A DNA stretch of 64,000 bases, from the NCBI RefSeq assembly GCF_902806685.2, contig NC_048560.1, forward strand, positions 1,218,492 through 1,282,491. Reading direction: 5' to 3'. Position 1 is the stretch's first letter. Every line of letters begins with the position of its first letter. The notes below the pieces were generated by a model. The model saw nothing but the letters and a program-made list of their open reading frames with translations, ran no database searches and was not told the origin of the DNA. Shown piece after piece: positions 49,776 through 60,249 of the stretch. A program made the translations under genes and the position numbers. The DNA comes from Maniola hyperantus (Eukaryota > Arthropoda > Insecta > Lepidoptera > Nymphalidae).

Positions 49776-49857
49776 TGACGTCATGTCAGCCGAAATAAAA
49801 ATATACCATTAGCTCGATACTTCAGTCTAGTGCTGACGTCACTAAGATGGCGGCCAC
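49776..49857. promoter_or_regulatory. Paired CRE palindromes and GATGGCGGC motif
   Basis: TGACGTCA occurs at 49776-49783 and again at 49834-49841, followed by AAGATGGCGGCCAC (49844-49857), a YY1/Pho-like core. The patch is GC-richer than the surrounding intron. It could be an enhancer or internal promoter of GMAP-210 or part of an unknown repeat. Confidence 0.35.
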
Positions 49858-50302
49858 GCGCATTATCAATTTGCGGGACTTATAGTTGTAATAATAATTA
49901 CAATTTACAATCGTAGACAATTTTTTTTGGTAAAATTAGGAATATAAGTTTAAGTAGGTACCTAATTGATCTACGTATTAGTTTCAATAATTTAAGTACT
50001 GTTTTCAAATTACAATATTATCATCGAAAAAAGACCGATTTTCATAAAAATCGAAGTAAATGTGGACGCGGTTATTTTGAATTTTAAATCTGGAATGGAT
50101 TTAAATTTGGAATTGCTTATGCGAACCGCCAATAGGTCAAAGTGGAATGTATTCGCATAATTCTGCCTCTTTACTTTGTTTGCTTCTTGATACTGCTATT
50201 CAGTGATGGATAGGGCTGTACCATAGAAATACAATTGCTCAAGAATTGAAATAAGTGCTTCAAATGCCGCCCGAAAATTTCAGCCAATAAGTTTATTTCA
50301 AA
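49858..50302. other. GMAP-210 intron 1 stretch
   Basis: AT-rich text without recognised repeat or exon. Confidence 0.35.
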
Positions 50303-50420
50303 CTAGGTAATGCCCGCGACTTCGTCCGCGTGGATTTAGGTTTTTAAAAAATCCCGCGGGAACTCTTTTCTTTTTCGGGATAAAAAGTAGCCTATGTCCT
50401 TCCCCGGGAAGTAAGCTAAC
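50303..50420 (-). mobile_element. Helitron-like repeat, truncated
   Basis: The plus strand starts CTAGGTAATGCCCGCGACTT and 'tttttcgggataaaaagtag' and breaks off at 'aagtaagctaactatgcg'. Confidence 0.55.
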
Positions 50421-50469
50421 TATGCGTAATAAATAAAAATCATGAGCTTTTTGACCTCATTCCACCCTC

Positions 50470-50785
50470 TTTTTTCTACAACCGCACCGCGCGCCACCGT
50501 AAGGAATTTCACCCTCACCATCTGGGTGTCTGGTGCACTTCGACCGTCCGCTGCGCCAGATCCTTCTTTCCACGCACGTGCAAACTGTGGAACCAACTCC
50601 CATCGGCGGTGTTCCCACTAGATTATAACGTGGGGTTATTCAAGGGGCGGACCAACAAATTCCTAAAAGGCCGGCAACGCATCGGCGGCTCCTCTGGTGC
50701 TGCAAATGTTCATGGGCGGCGGTAATCACTTAACATCAGGTGACCCGCCTGCTCGTTTGCTCGCTATATCTATTTAAAACAAAAA
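50470..50785 (+). mobile_element. CR1/Jockey-type LINE 3' end
   Basis: It encodes the RT C-terminus in one frame: VWCTSTVRCARSFF, RTCKLWNQLPSAVFPLDYN, LKGRQRIGGSSGAANVHGRR and a stop. The 3' UTR 'cgcctgctcgtttgctcgct' and an A-rich tail follow. Same family as 12612-12895 in opposite orientation; heavily 5'-truncated. Confidence 0.75.
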
Positions 50786-50934
50786 ACAAAAAAACATGAT
50801 TAATAATGAATTCTAGTCGCACAAACTGCCGCTATACCTACAAAAAATCACTTTGGCTTTGGCTAATTTTTGCGCATTTTGGCGAAAACCGAAGGTGGTT
50901 TCGGCTCGGTTCGATTGGACATTATAAATCAGTC

Positions 50935-51310
50935 TGTTTCTCCTTTAATATTTAAAGATCAGGGCCTCATAAGAAAACTCAGAGTCACTCAGCGGGCGAT
51001 GGAGAGAGCTATGCTTGAAGTTTCTCTACGTGATCAAATCAGAAATGAGATCAGTAAGAGAACTAGAGTAACACCCATAGCTCAATGGGTTGCGAAGCTG
51101 AAGTGGCAATGGGCAGGGCACATAGTTCGTATAACCGACAGACGTTGGGGTCCCAAGGTGCTGGAAGACGCAGTGTTGGAAGACCTCCCCGCTAGGTGGA
51201 CGGACGACATCAGACGAGTCGCAGGGAGCGGGTGGCGTGTGGAAGTCCCTACAAGAGACCTATGTCCAGCAGTGGACGTCTATCGGTTGATGATGATGAT
51301 GATGATGATT
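50935..51310 (+). mobile_element. RTE-type LINE 3' end
   Basis: The frame reads LRVTQRAMERAMLEVSLRD, then KLKWQWAGHIVRITDRRWG and ARWTDDIRRVAGSGW, the standard end of RTE-clade ORF2. It is slightly frame-damaged at the very end ('cagcagtggacgtctatcgg') and finishes in a (GAT)n tail. Fragments of the family lie at 13464 and 19598. Confidence 0.75.
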
Positions 51311-51539
51311 TATAGATCTTTGGTTTCAAAAACTTTTTTCTCGACAACCCCCAATTTATGTGCATAGTTTGATGACGCGTTTCCTACTCCATAGCTTATT
51401 CAAGAGCTATTACTATCAAACGATCTTCCTGTATGCTCTAAACCTGACGTACTCCGTAAATGGTAAAAAGGTGACGTGAATACTCCTAAAATAGCACTAA
51501 TTCTGCTAAACTGATAAGAGAAGTAGGCTAGGTATAGTT

Positions 51540-51688
51540 CGCGACAGGTTGAGATGGCAATCGGGGTATGAGGTGGGGGGACGCCCCGCACACTCGCACG
51601 TCACTCGCGCTCGCCCGCATCCGGTTAGCGCAGGGGCTATGGGGGTGTGCGGGGCGTTCGCAACCCGATTGCTATCTCGACCTGTCGC
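51540..51688. mobile_element. GC-rich foldback MITE
   Basis: The ends CGCGACAGGTTGAGATGGCA and TGCTATCTCGACCTGTCGCG are inverted copies. Inside, GACGCCCCGCACAC and GTGTGCGGGGCGTTC form a second stem, so almost the whole unit folds back. Short open frames read across it are artefacts of the symmetry. Confidence 0.75.
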
Positions 51689-51737
51689 GTTACGTTGGTC
51701 GTCAAGCGATCGCTATTTGGTATAAAATCATTATTTC

Positions 51738-51876
51738 GCACACATGCGAAAATGAGTTTGTTTGTCGGTTTGTCCTTCAATCACGTTGCAAGGGAGCAAC
51801 GGATCGACGTGATTTTTTGCATGATTTTTAAAAACCTAAATCCACATCCACGTACGAAGTCGCGGCCATCAGCTAG
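51738..51876 (+). mobile_element. Helitron-like short repeat
   Basis: From 'cgcacacatgcgaaaatgag' through 'ttcaatcacgttgcaaggga' to 'acgaagtcgcggccatcagCTAG|T'. Confidence 0.55.
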
Positions 51877-51940
51877 TTGCAAATAAAATACGCGTCGAAT
51901 TGTAGAGTTCGCCGTATTAAATAACGGCTTGCCATTTAAA

Positions 51941-52386
51941 AAAACCGGCCAAGTGAGAGTCAGGCTCGCGCAACGAGGGTTCCGTACTACAGTAGTATTT
52001 TTTTGATATTTTGCACGATAATTCAAAAACTATGATGCATAAAAATAAAGAAAAATCTGTTTTAGAATGCACAGGTGAAGCCCTTTCATATGATACCCCA
52101 CTTGATATACTTCGTTATCTTACTTCGAAAATTAAAAATACTAATTTTTAGTTCTTGACCACAATTTAATTTTTTTTGTGTGATGTAAATTGTAAATCAC
52201 AAATTCACGGTTTTCAGATTTTTCCCCTCATGTCAGCTATAAGACCTACCTACCTGCCAAATTTCTAGGTTCTAGGTTAACGGGAAGTACCCTGTAGGTT
52301 TCTTGACAGACCGACAGACAGACAGACAGACAACAAAGTGATCCTATAAGGGTTCCGTTTTTCCTTTTGGGGTTGAACCCTAAAAA
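51941..52386 (+). repeat. Lepidopteran interspersed repeat (GGCCAAGTG...ACCCTAAAAA family)
   Basis: It starts 'aaaaaccggccaagtgagag', includes 'cacgataattcaaaaactat', 'tctgttttagaatgcacagg' and (GACA)n, and ends 'aagggttccgttttt' and 'accctaaaaac'. Related copies: 54133-54450, 57415-58400, 60836-61262 and, reversed, 61263-61500. I recognise it as a recurrent lepidopteran repeat but cannot name its class. Confidence 0.6.
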
Positions 52387-52458
52387 CCAGTCAAGTGCGA
52401 GTCGGATGAACACGAAGGGGTACGGGCTATTTTTAAAATGTAATATTTGTCTTTTCAG

Positions 52459-52512
52459 ATTGCAGCATTGAAGATACTGAATGATGAATTGCAAACGACA
52501 TTGCAATCCGAG
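52459..52512 (+). CDS. GMAP-210 (TRIP11) golgin, exon 2
   Basis: An 18-codon exon, phase 0 at both ends, between GTCTTTTCAG and GAG|GTAAGT. It encodes IAALKILNDELQTTLQSE, with the heptad-type hydrophobic spacing of a coiled coil. It continues exon 1 (...NQELE|IAALK) after a 6.4-kb intron full of repeats. A Helitron-like element begins only 20 bases after its donor. No exon 3 was recognised before the window end, so intron 2 is at least 11 kb. Confidence 0.75.
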
Positions 52513-52532
52513 GTAAGTTTTTTTTGTATTCT

Positions 52533-52745
52533 TCTAAATATATAAAAGCAAAAGGTGACTGACTGACTGACTGACTGACTGATCTATCAACTTACAGCTC
52601 AAACTACTGGACGGATCGGGCCGAAATTCGGTATTCAGATAGCTATTATGAAGAAAGGATTTTTGAAAATTCAACCCGTAAACGGGTGAAATAGAGGTTT
52701 GAAATTTGTGTAGTCCACGCGGACGAAGTCGCGAGCATAAGCTAG
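52533..52745 (+). mobile_element. Helitron-like repeat, both ends present
   Basis: 5' TCTAAATATATAAAAGC, (GACT)n, 'gatctatcaacttacagctc', 'gaaaattcaacccgtaaacg' and 3' 'gacgaagtcgcgagcataagCTAG|T'. At ~213 bp it is non-coding. It lies immediately inside GMAP-210 intron 2. Confidence 0.65.
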
Positions 52746-52948
52746 TCTTAATACATATCATTACAAACCAACGGTTAGACTTTTCCATACTTCAATAGTG
52801 TTCGAATGAACCTTCGGCTTCGGCCAAACCGTCGACTTCGGCCAAAATGGGCCTAAGTTTTGGCCGAAGCTGAAGCTTTTAAGCAAGTGCAGAGTGCTTG
52901 TTTATGGCCGATGTAACTTTAATTTTAAACTTTTCTAAATATCATGTA

Positions 52949-53130
52949 CTAGCAGCCCCGACGAACTTCGTTCCGCCTAACAGTCGATTCAATTTTTTTA
53001 AATTTTTCTCTCCGTAAGAACCATCCTCGTACTTCAAGGAATATTATAAAGAAAGAATTAGCGAAATCGGTTCAGCTGTTCTCGAGATTTGCGATGAGCA
53101 ACAACACATTCAGCGATTCATTTTTATTTT
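52949..53130 (-). mobile_element. Helitron-like short repeat
   Basis: The plus strand begins CTAGCAGCCCCGACGAACTT with the palindrome GAACTTCGTTC, then 'ctccgtaagaaccatcctcg' and 'gttctcgagatttgcgatga'. It is the reverse of the 15333-15516 family. Confidence 0.6.
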
Positions 53131-53145
53131 TTGTATATACATAGA

Positions 53146-53341
53146 CTAGCTGACACGCCCCGGCATCGCTCGGGTGGAGTTTAGAAAATTGAGGGGGAAG
53201 TTGAATTAAATTTTTCTCTCCGTAAGAACCATCCTCGTACTTCAAGGAATATTTAAAAAAAAGAATTAGCGAAATCGGTTCAGCTGTTCTCGAGATTTGC
53301 GATGAGCAACACATTTAGTGATTCGTTTTTATATTATAGAG
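53146..53341 (-). mobile_element. Helitron-like short repeat, second copy
   Basis: The plus strand begins CTAGCTGACACGCCCCGGCA, with 'ctccgtaagaaccatcctcg' and 'gttctcgagatttgcgatga' as in the previous copy, ending 'ttatattatagaga'. Tandem arrangement, same orientation. Confidence 0.6.
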
Positions 53342-53410
53342 ATACATTCACTAGTAGGTACTGCCCATCCACACTTCCATACTAATCCATACTTCCATTT
53401 CTACGTGTTC

Positions 53411-53621
53411 CATACCAATATTATAAATGCGAAAGTGTGTCTGTCTGTCTGCTAGCCTTTCACGGCTCAACCGTTCAACCGATTTTGACGAAATTTGGTA
53501 TAGAGATAGCTTGCATCCGGGGAAAGGACATAAGCTACTTTTTATCCCGGAAAATCAAAGAGTTCCCACGGGATTTTCAGAAACCTAAATCCATGCAAAT
53601 GAAGTCGCGGGCATCATCTAG
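53411..53621 (+). mobile_element. Helitron-like short repeat
   Basis: 'atattataaatgcgaaagtg', (TGTC)n, 'ggctcaaccgttcaaccgat', 'gaaaatcaaagagttcccac' and 3' 'aagtcgcgggcatcatCTAG|T'. A truncated further copy follows to about 53700. Confidence 0.6.
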
Positions 53622-54132
53622 TATTATGTGTGTTTGTTTGTTGGTTTGTCCTTCATTCACGTCGCAATGGAGCAACGGATCGACGTGATCTCTTTTTTTG
53701 AGGTCGGTTAAAAAGCTCAGTCACTTTAAAAGTTTAAATACTCGACCTTTGACGTAAGACCATCCGTCCTAACAAATCTATTGATTTTATCACCAAAAAA
53801 ATGTAACAAATTATACAAAATCAGAGCCTTTTGTAAATATTCTGAACTTGTAAATGTATCGATATTAATCAGCGCATAGGTTTTTTTAAACTATTTGACA
53901 ACATTTCATTTACATAACATTTAAAAGACATTAATATTAACTACTTCCCGAGAGTCCCTTTTTTACGATCAAAATTAGTTATTTTGAATTTTTAGGGCCA
54001 CCCGTGCTTCACTTAAAATTATGGTCTCTAATTATTATCATCAACAAGCTAAAGCCGACGACTTCGTTGCCGTGAATTAAATTTTTTGAAAATCCCAGGT
54101 AACTCTTCAATTTTCCGTAATAAAAAGAAAAA

Positions 54133-54450
54133 AGACCGGCCAAGAGCGAGTCCGGCTCGCGCAACGAGGGTTGCGTACACAGTCGTATTTTTTCGGCATA
54201 TTGCACGATAATTCAAAAACTATGATACATAAAAATAAATAAAAATCTGTTTTAGAATGCACAAGTGAAGCTCTTTCATATGATACCCCACTTCATATAG
54301 TATCTTACTTCGTAAATTCAAAATACTAATAATTAGTTAGTTCATGACCACAATTTAATTTTTTTTGCGTGATATAACCACAAATTCACAGTTTTCAGAT
54401 TTTTCCCCGAATGTCTGCTATCAGACGTACCTACCTGCCAAATTTCATGT
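54133..54450 (+). repeat. GGCCAAGTG...ACCCTAAAAA-family repeat, 3' truncated
   Basis: It begins 'agaccggccaagagcgagtc', continues 'tctgttttagaatgcacaag' and 'aattcacagttttcagattt', and stops in 'ctgccaaatttcatgttttc'. Confidence 0.55.
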
Positions 54451-54479
54451 TTTCAGTCATTCATTTAACCGATATGACG

Positions 54480-54649
54480 ATACAAACAAACGCTATAGCT
54501 ACTTATGTAACGCTATCCGTGCGAAGATAGCTTGCATCCCGTAGACGGACATCCTTTTTGGCTCCTTTTTATCCCGGAAAATCAAAGAGTTCCCGCGGGA
54601 TTTTTAAAAAACCTAATTCCACGCGGACGAAGTCGCGTGCATCAGCTAG
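54480..54649 (+). mobile_element. Helitron-like repeat, 3' part
   Basis: 'tcccggaaaatcaaagagtt' to 'gacgaagtcgcgtgcatcagCTAG|T'. Confidence 0.5.
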
Positions 54650-54749
54650 TATTTAGATAATCTGCACACTGTCACCACATCAATCAATACTTATAATAAA
54701 ACTGTAACAGGTCAAATTCTGTACATTGAAGATATTTTGAAATTTTTTT

Positions 54750-55340
54750 TCGAGGGCACTCTATAATCGATACTGAACCCAAAACTGTAATTTTTTTCAT
54801 TTTTGTCTATCTGTCTGTCTGTCTGTATCACGGCCGCGCATCACGCTGAAACTACTGAATGGATTCCAATGAAACTTGGTACGATTTGAGGTCATACTAT
54901 GAGGAAGAATATAGGATACTTTTTATCCCGAAATTCAGCATGGTTCCCGTAGGAGAGGGGACGAAAGTTAAAATGTATACTGAGTTGTAATTCATTAACG
55001 CGTAGTCCGATTTCATTCATTCTTTTTTTGTTAGAAAAGGGATATTTTAAAGATTGTTCCGTAAATATTTCAAGGTCATCGGTTTTTAACCGACTGTCAA
55101 AAAGGAGGTGGTTCTTTTTTCTACATCGATTTTTTCGAGGTTTCTGGACCGATTTGCAAATTTTTTTTTAAATCAACAAAAAAAGTTTACGTCGTGCTCA
55201 CATAAAAAATTCTGGATTCAACTCCTTAATCCTGATGCTGCAGGTTTACTGCCCGCCTGGGTTATCAAGATTCAGGAAGTGTTCATAGTGAATTCATATT
55301 GTAGGTACCAAGCAACGACAACAATCCCGAAAAATCAAAG
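54750..55340. other. Repeat-derived stretch without gene
   Basis: (TGTC)n near 54808 and 'caatgaaacttggtacgatt' are the body of a related interspersed repeat. 55088-55140 starts with 'aaccgactgtcaaaaaggag', an end like that of the MITE at 57474. No coding unit supported. Confidence 0.4.
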
Positions 55341-55401
55341 AGTTCCCGCGGGATTTTAAAAAACTTAAATCCACGCGGACGAAGTCGCAGGAATCAGCTA
55401 G
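55341..55401 (+). mobile_element. Helitron-like repeat, 3' end only
   Basis: 'gagttcccgcgggattttaa' to 'gacgaagtcgcaggaatcagCTAG|T'. Confidence 0.45.
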
Positions 55402-55660
55402 TTAGTATCTATATTGCACCCGTGCGAAGCCGCGGCGGGTTGTTAGTTAATCATACAATATTAGTATGGAGTATATCGTTCTGAACTGTAGCCGGTCCGA
55501 ACAAAGCGGTACATGTACTAGGTACCTACGGGGAGATAAATGTATTGATCGATCTGTAACGGGGTTGATAAGGGGATATAAAAGCAATAGATAACAGACT
55601 TACGGCTTTGTTTAGTGGACACCGAGGCTGGGCGGCGGAGGTATGTACTAGCTTTAAGCA

Positions 55661-55883
55661 TCTAAATATATAAGAGGAAAAGGTGACTGACTGACTGACT
55701 GACTGATCTATCAACACACAGCTGAAACTACTGGAAGGATCAGGCTGAAATTTGGCATGCAGATAGCTATTATGACGTAGGCATCCGCTAAGAAAAGATT
55801 TTTTAAAATTCAACCCCAAGAGGGTGAAATAGGGGTTTGAAATTTGTGTAGTCCACGCGGACGAAGTCGCGAGCATAAGCTAG
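55661..55883 (+). mobile_element. Helitron-like repeat, both ends present
   Basis: 5' TCTAAATATATAAGAGG, (GACT)n, 'gatctatcaacacacagctg' and 3' 'gacgaagtcgcgagcataagCTAG|T'. It is a close copy of 52533-52745. Confidence 0.65.
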
Positions 55884-57414
55884 TTACACTATAAATGGAG
55901 AAACGAGATGGACAAAATTTTATTGATCTATACTATATTATAACTACGCAACGGATTTTAATGCGGTTTTCACGAGTAGATAGAGTGATTCAAGAGGAAG
56001 GTTTATAGGCATAGTTTAATTCTCAAAAAATTAGCGATTCCTAGGGAAATTGAAATAATGTGAATTAGGTCGGAAAAATTCTTCTCATTTGAGAGTTTCC
56101 GAGCCGTGCTCTGCGCCTAAATCGTCAAAGTTACACGAAATAAACGTATGATGAAATTGTTTCTCTTATAAAGTGCTACAAAAAAGTCCGCCATAGCATA
56201 CATGTATGTTTTAAGGTTGGCTCACAAAAATCGATTTTATGATGTTCAAATGTGATCTGAAACAAAGCCTTACTTTCGAAAGTGTTTTTACTGACGTACT
56301 ATTAATTCTTGTCAAAATAAAATAGTTGATCATCTGAAATATTCAATTAATACCAAAATTACCCTTTACATCATTTAATTTAGCATTATAACTTAGGAGA
56401 TATCACAAAATTAAAATAATAATGTGAAATATCGTAAAATTAAAACTAATGCGCAATGGGCCGTGAAAAACTAGTATACAGACAGACAGACACACTGTCG
56501 CATTTATAATATTAGTATGCAAGTATGGATTATTAATCACTCTTCACTGACACCACATTAGGCATTATCTCACATTATCCCACATTAGGCACTCAGCTTG
56601 TGTTGAGACGTCGCTCGTCGGGCCCCTTAGACACATACCTCTATAGCAAATATCTGAGGTACCAGACGCCCCAACGCTGCTTTTCAGTAAGCGCCTTTTA
56701 TATTATCCAAACATAGAATATATAAAGTTGGCGAGTTATGTACTTTAGTAAATGAATAAATAAAATGAATTAAAGTTTTTAAAGTGCTTTAAGGCATCAA
56801 ATTAGGTACTGCATGACCAATGTCAAGGTAGGTCGTGACCCTGCCCCTTTTTCCAGGGTAGTAACCAGTCACCAATTACCATTTGTACCTATTGTATTAA
56901 ATTATCGGGTTTCCTCCATAAAAATCCCATTAATTTATACGGCAGAGCAAAGGTTAGAACGAGTTGTGTGTATGTAAACATTTTTGTATGTAAATCGTAT
57001 GCTTTGTACCTAAACGTTTCTGTGTACATTTTTATAATAGACTAGTTGGGGGTTTGCTCGCATTGGTTGAGTTAGCCGAGAGATAGATAGATACCTACAT
57101 GGAAATCTTAATAAAAATAAAATAAAATAGCTTAATTTTCCTTTCATATTTACATTGACATATTATTCTAAAAAAAATAAAAAAAAAATACCTAAAATTA
57201 AAAGCACTTTGAAGAGTCTGTCTTTTGTAATAGATAAAATTACAAAATACGTCAATGAAAATTCAAGTTGCCTAAAGTTATAAAAAGCGGGGTTTATCTT
57301 ACTCTGTTAGACACACAGGCATAATAGGTAGGTACTTCGTGTATCTTCCAATATAGGCTAAGCTCCACACAGATACATACAGAGAGATAAAGTATAACTC
57401 TACTCATAGTTAAA
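55884..57414. other. GMAP-210 intron 2 stretch
   Basis: AT-rich, with a (GACA)n Helitron-like fragment near 56485-56520 and no exon, tRNA or TIR pair I can support. Confidence 0.35.
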
Positions 57415-58400
57415 AAACCTTCCAAGTGCGAGTCAGGCTCGCGCAACGAGGGTTTCGTACTACAGTCGCATTTTTAACCGACTTCAAAAAAAGGAGGAGG
57501 TTCTCAATTCGTCGGAATCTTTTTTTTTTTTTTTTTTTATGTATGTTCCCCGATTACTCGAAAACGCCTGGACCGATTTTGAAAATTCTTTTTTTGTTTG
57601 AAAGGGTATACTTCAAAGTTGGTCCCATTTCAATTTGGTGAAGATCTGATGAACATCTTCGAAGATAGATACTGGAACTCCTCAACGGATAAGAGTAAAT
57701 TGCTCGCGATCAGTGTAATAGCTTAGTAAACAGTAGATTTTTAACCAGTCATAGCATAATTCCATGGGGCCACTAAAAATTGTGAAATAAATTTTTTTTA
57801 CAAAAAAAATAAAAACCGAATTAGCTTTAGCTGCGCGAATCGTCTAGACTTCATATTTTTATGGGACTCCACAATGGCACCTCATTGGCACCGACCCCAA
57901 AAAATATTATTATGGAACTATATTAACTCTTGTATACATAATATATTCGGTAATAAATTAAATTATTTTACAATTTTTAGTGTTTGTGTAACGAAGTCGG
58001 TTTTTATTTTTTTTGTAAAAATTTTTTTTCGTCATTTTTACGATAATTCAAAAACTATGATACATAAAAATAAATAAAAATCTGTTTTAGAATGCACACG
58101 TGAAGACCTTTCAAGTTTCATATGATACCCCACTTGATAAAGTTATCTTACTTCGAAAATTGAAAATACTAATTATTAGTTCATGACCACAATTTAATTT
58201 TTTTTGTATGATGTAACCACAAATTCACGGTTTTCAGATTTTTTCCCGAATGTATGCTATAAGATCTACCTACCTGCCAAATTTCATGATTCTAGGTCAA
58301 CGGGGAGTACCCTGTAGTGTAGGTTTCTTGAAAGACAGACAGACAGACAACAAAGTGATCCTATAAGGGTTCCGTTTTTCCTTTTGAGGTACGGAACCCT
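57415..58400 (+). repeat. GGCCAAGTG...ACCCTAAAAA-family repeat split by a MITE
   Basis: The 5' part 'aagtgcgagtcaggctcgcg' to 'tacagtcgcattttt' and the 3' part from 'tttttacgataattcaaaaa' to 'gtacggaaccctaaaaac' are one copy interrupted by 57474-58003. Confidence 0.6.
57474..58003. mobile_element. MITE with AACCGACTTC termini nested in another repeat
   Basis: The ends 'tttttaaccgacttc' and 'gaagtcggttttta' are inverted copies. The body contains 'aaaggaggaggttctcaatt' and 'gaagatctgatgaacatctt'. The insertion into the older repeat shows the relative age of the two. Confidence 0.6.
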
Positions 58401-58404
58401 AAAA

Positions 58405-59340
58405 ACGCGCGATTAGGTTAAAACACGTGTGGGTTATAAAGAACATTAGGTGCTCGTACCATAAAAGCCAATGACACAAAAAGATGATCGCAATGCAATA
58501 ACCAAAAGTTTCATGATATCGCTGAAGTTTGACTGTCGACATCACCTCGTGTTGCACCTCATTGCATTTTCATGAAGCCTTTTCTACTCCACGCACACAT
58601 GCTGAAGACGTCCATGTCTAGGTGGAGGCGTTAAACCACGCGCGCAGGCGCCGCCTTAACGCTCAGTTAACCCGTAGACGTCACAGAGTGCGGACGTGTC
58701 CGCCACTCACATTATATTAATAAACTTTTTGTGTTAGTTCAAATAAGATTATCGGGTTTCTAGTGTAGGATATCCGCAAGAATTTTTTGGTGAGTTTTCT
58801 TCAATTTTTGTTTGCGCACGCCTTTTTTGTTTTTTTTAGCGCGTGTTTGTTTTTTATTAGCAACGGTGTGAAGTTGCGCAGGTTAAGTTAGGGATATTCT
58901 TTTTTTTCTTTCGCTGTTTATTTTTCACTTATTCTTACTTTAGGTTGAGTCACGGTGTTCAGTAAGTTTGTCGTGACATCATTTTTACGGTACATTACGT
59001 CTTTCTTCGTGTCTTTTAACTCTTGAAATACGTGAGATTTTAACAAAAACAAAAAAAAGTTAAAATGCAGTAGTAAAACATTTTTTTATAACTATATGGT
59101 TCTAGCTAGGTCTTGATGATCTTAAATTTGTGGCTTAAAGGGCCAAGGTTTTTACTGCTAAATGCTAATTTAAAACTACCCTTACTTATTAGTTTTGGGA
59201 ATTGAGGGAAATCCAAACGATTAGTACTTCCCCTACTAAAAAAGTCTGTCATACGATAGGTTCTAAATTAGTCAATCATGAGTGATGAATGATTGATGGA
59301 GCAGCGAATATTTGCCATGCATCAATCATGACATTAGACT
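58405..59340. other. Stretch without a called gene, with a GC-rich patch
   Basis: 58560-58720 is GC-richer ('cgcgcaggcgccgccttaac', 'gtagacgtcacagagtgcgg') and is followed by a TATA-like 'attatattaataaac'. A GTGAGT donor-like site lies near 58790. This could be a promoter and 5' exon of another gene, but no coding frame follows. Confidence 0.3.
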
Positions 59341-59455
59341 TTTTTTTCTTTCTTATAAAGAATAGGCATTAGCTATGCTAATCATGACTAATATTCCCCT
59401 TTCCCATCCAATTAAGCGTAAAGCTTGTGCTAGGAGTAGGTACGGCAGAAATACC
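59341..59455 (-). repeat. SINE family 3 tail fragment
   Basis: 'tttcttataaagaataggca' to 'gcttgtgctaggagtaggta' matches the tail part of 48446-48640. The tRNA-like head is missing. Confidence 0.5.
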
Positions 59456-59569
59456 TGTTTCAGGATTTTTGGAAATTTCACTTTTTTTTCACTCACCAAT
59501 TTTCATAGCTAAATTCGAGCGTAGCCGAGGCGGGTCATCCAATAGATAGGTACATATTATATATAGGTA

Positions 59570-59852
59570 GGGTGTTCGGAGGTCGGAGGTTCGATCTCGG
59601 GCACGCACCTCTAACTTTTCGGAGTTATGTGTGTTTTAAGTAATTAAATATAATTTGCTTTAACGGTGAAGGAAAACATCGTGAGGAAACCTGCATGCCT
59701 GAGAGTTCTCCATAATGTTCTCCAAAGGTGTGTGAAGTCTACCAATCCGCACATGGCCAGCGTGTTAGACTATGGCCAAAACCCTTTTCACTCTGAGAGG
59801 AGACCCGTGCTCTGTAGTGAGCCGGCGATGGGTTGATCATGATGACGGTGAT
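59570..59852 (+). mobile_element. tRNA-derived SINE (family 2)
   Basis: 'gtcggaggttcgatctcggg' (box B), 'cacctctaacttttcggagt', 'cggtgaaggaaaacatcgtg' and 'gagccggcgatgggttgatc'. The first part of the tRNA-like head is lost. Confidence 0.65.
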
Positions 59853-59878
59853 ACATAGGTAGATGAGCCCACCGATTG

Positions 59879-60022
59879 TGTAAGAATAACCATTTCATCG
59901 CAATCGTCAAGAAATTCTGCTCTTTGATTGGTTGATTAGCTGTTTACATTTTTTCACAGCCAATGCAGAAAGGAAAGAATTTATTGACGATTGCGATAGC
60001 CATGAAATAGTTATTCTTACAC
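59879..60022. mobile_element. Foldback MITE
   Basis: The arms TGTAAGAATAACCATTTCAT / ATGAAATAGTTATTCTTACA, with CGCAATCGTCAA / TTGACGATTGCG further in, are inverted copies with a 6-base deletion in the left arm. The ~75-base interior is itself roughly symmetric. Confidence 0.75.
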
Positions 60023-60044
60023 CATTGGGGGGACGGAGTAGGTA

Positions 60045-60195
60045 TAAGAAAGATAAGAAATAATAATCTGGTCCGAATACCCTTCCTTGTGGAACACCAC
60101 GTCTGGAAGTAAGGTGACGACATGTTGCACTGTAAATATGAGGTGTAGTTAAAATAACAATGCTTATATACACAGAGCTATCGCGCCTTGACACC
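60045..60195 (-). mobile_element. LINE reverse-transcriptase fragment
   Basis: The minus strand reads TPHIYSATCRHLTSRRGVPQ and GRVFGPDYYF, corresponding to the RGVPQGSVLGP motif of Jockey/CR1-type RTs with substitutions. The frame soon fails on both sides. Confidence 0.55.
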
Positions 60196-60249
60196 ATTGT
60201 ACAGCCAGCACACAGGTATAACCGCAGAACTAAATATATCTATACCTAG

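Noticed and set aside
50870..51367. 165-codon plus-strand frame as a host gene
   Set aside because: Its sequence is the C-terminus of an RTE-type LINE ORF2 with a (GAT)n tail.
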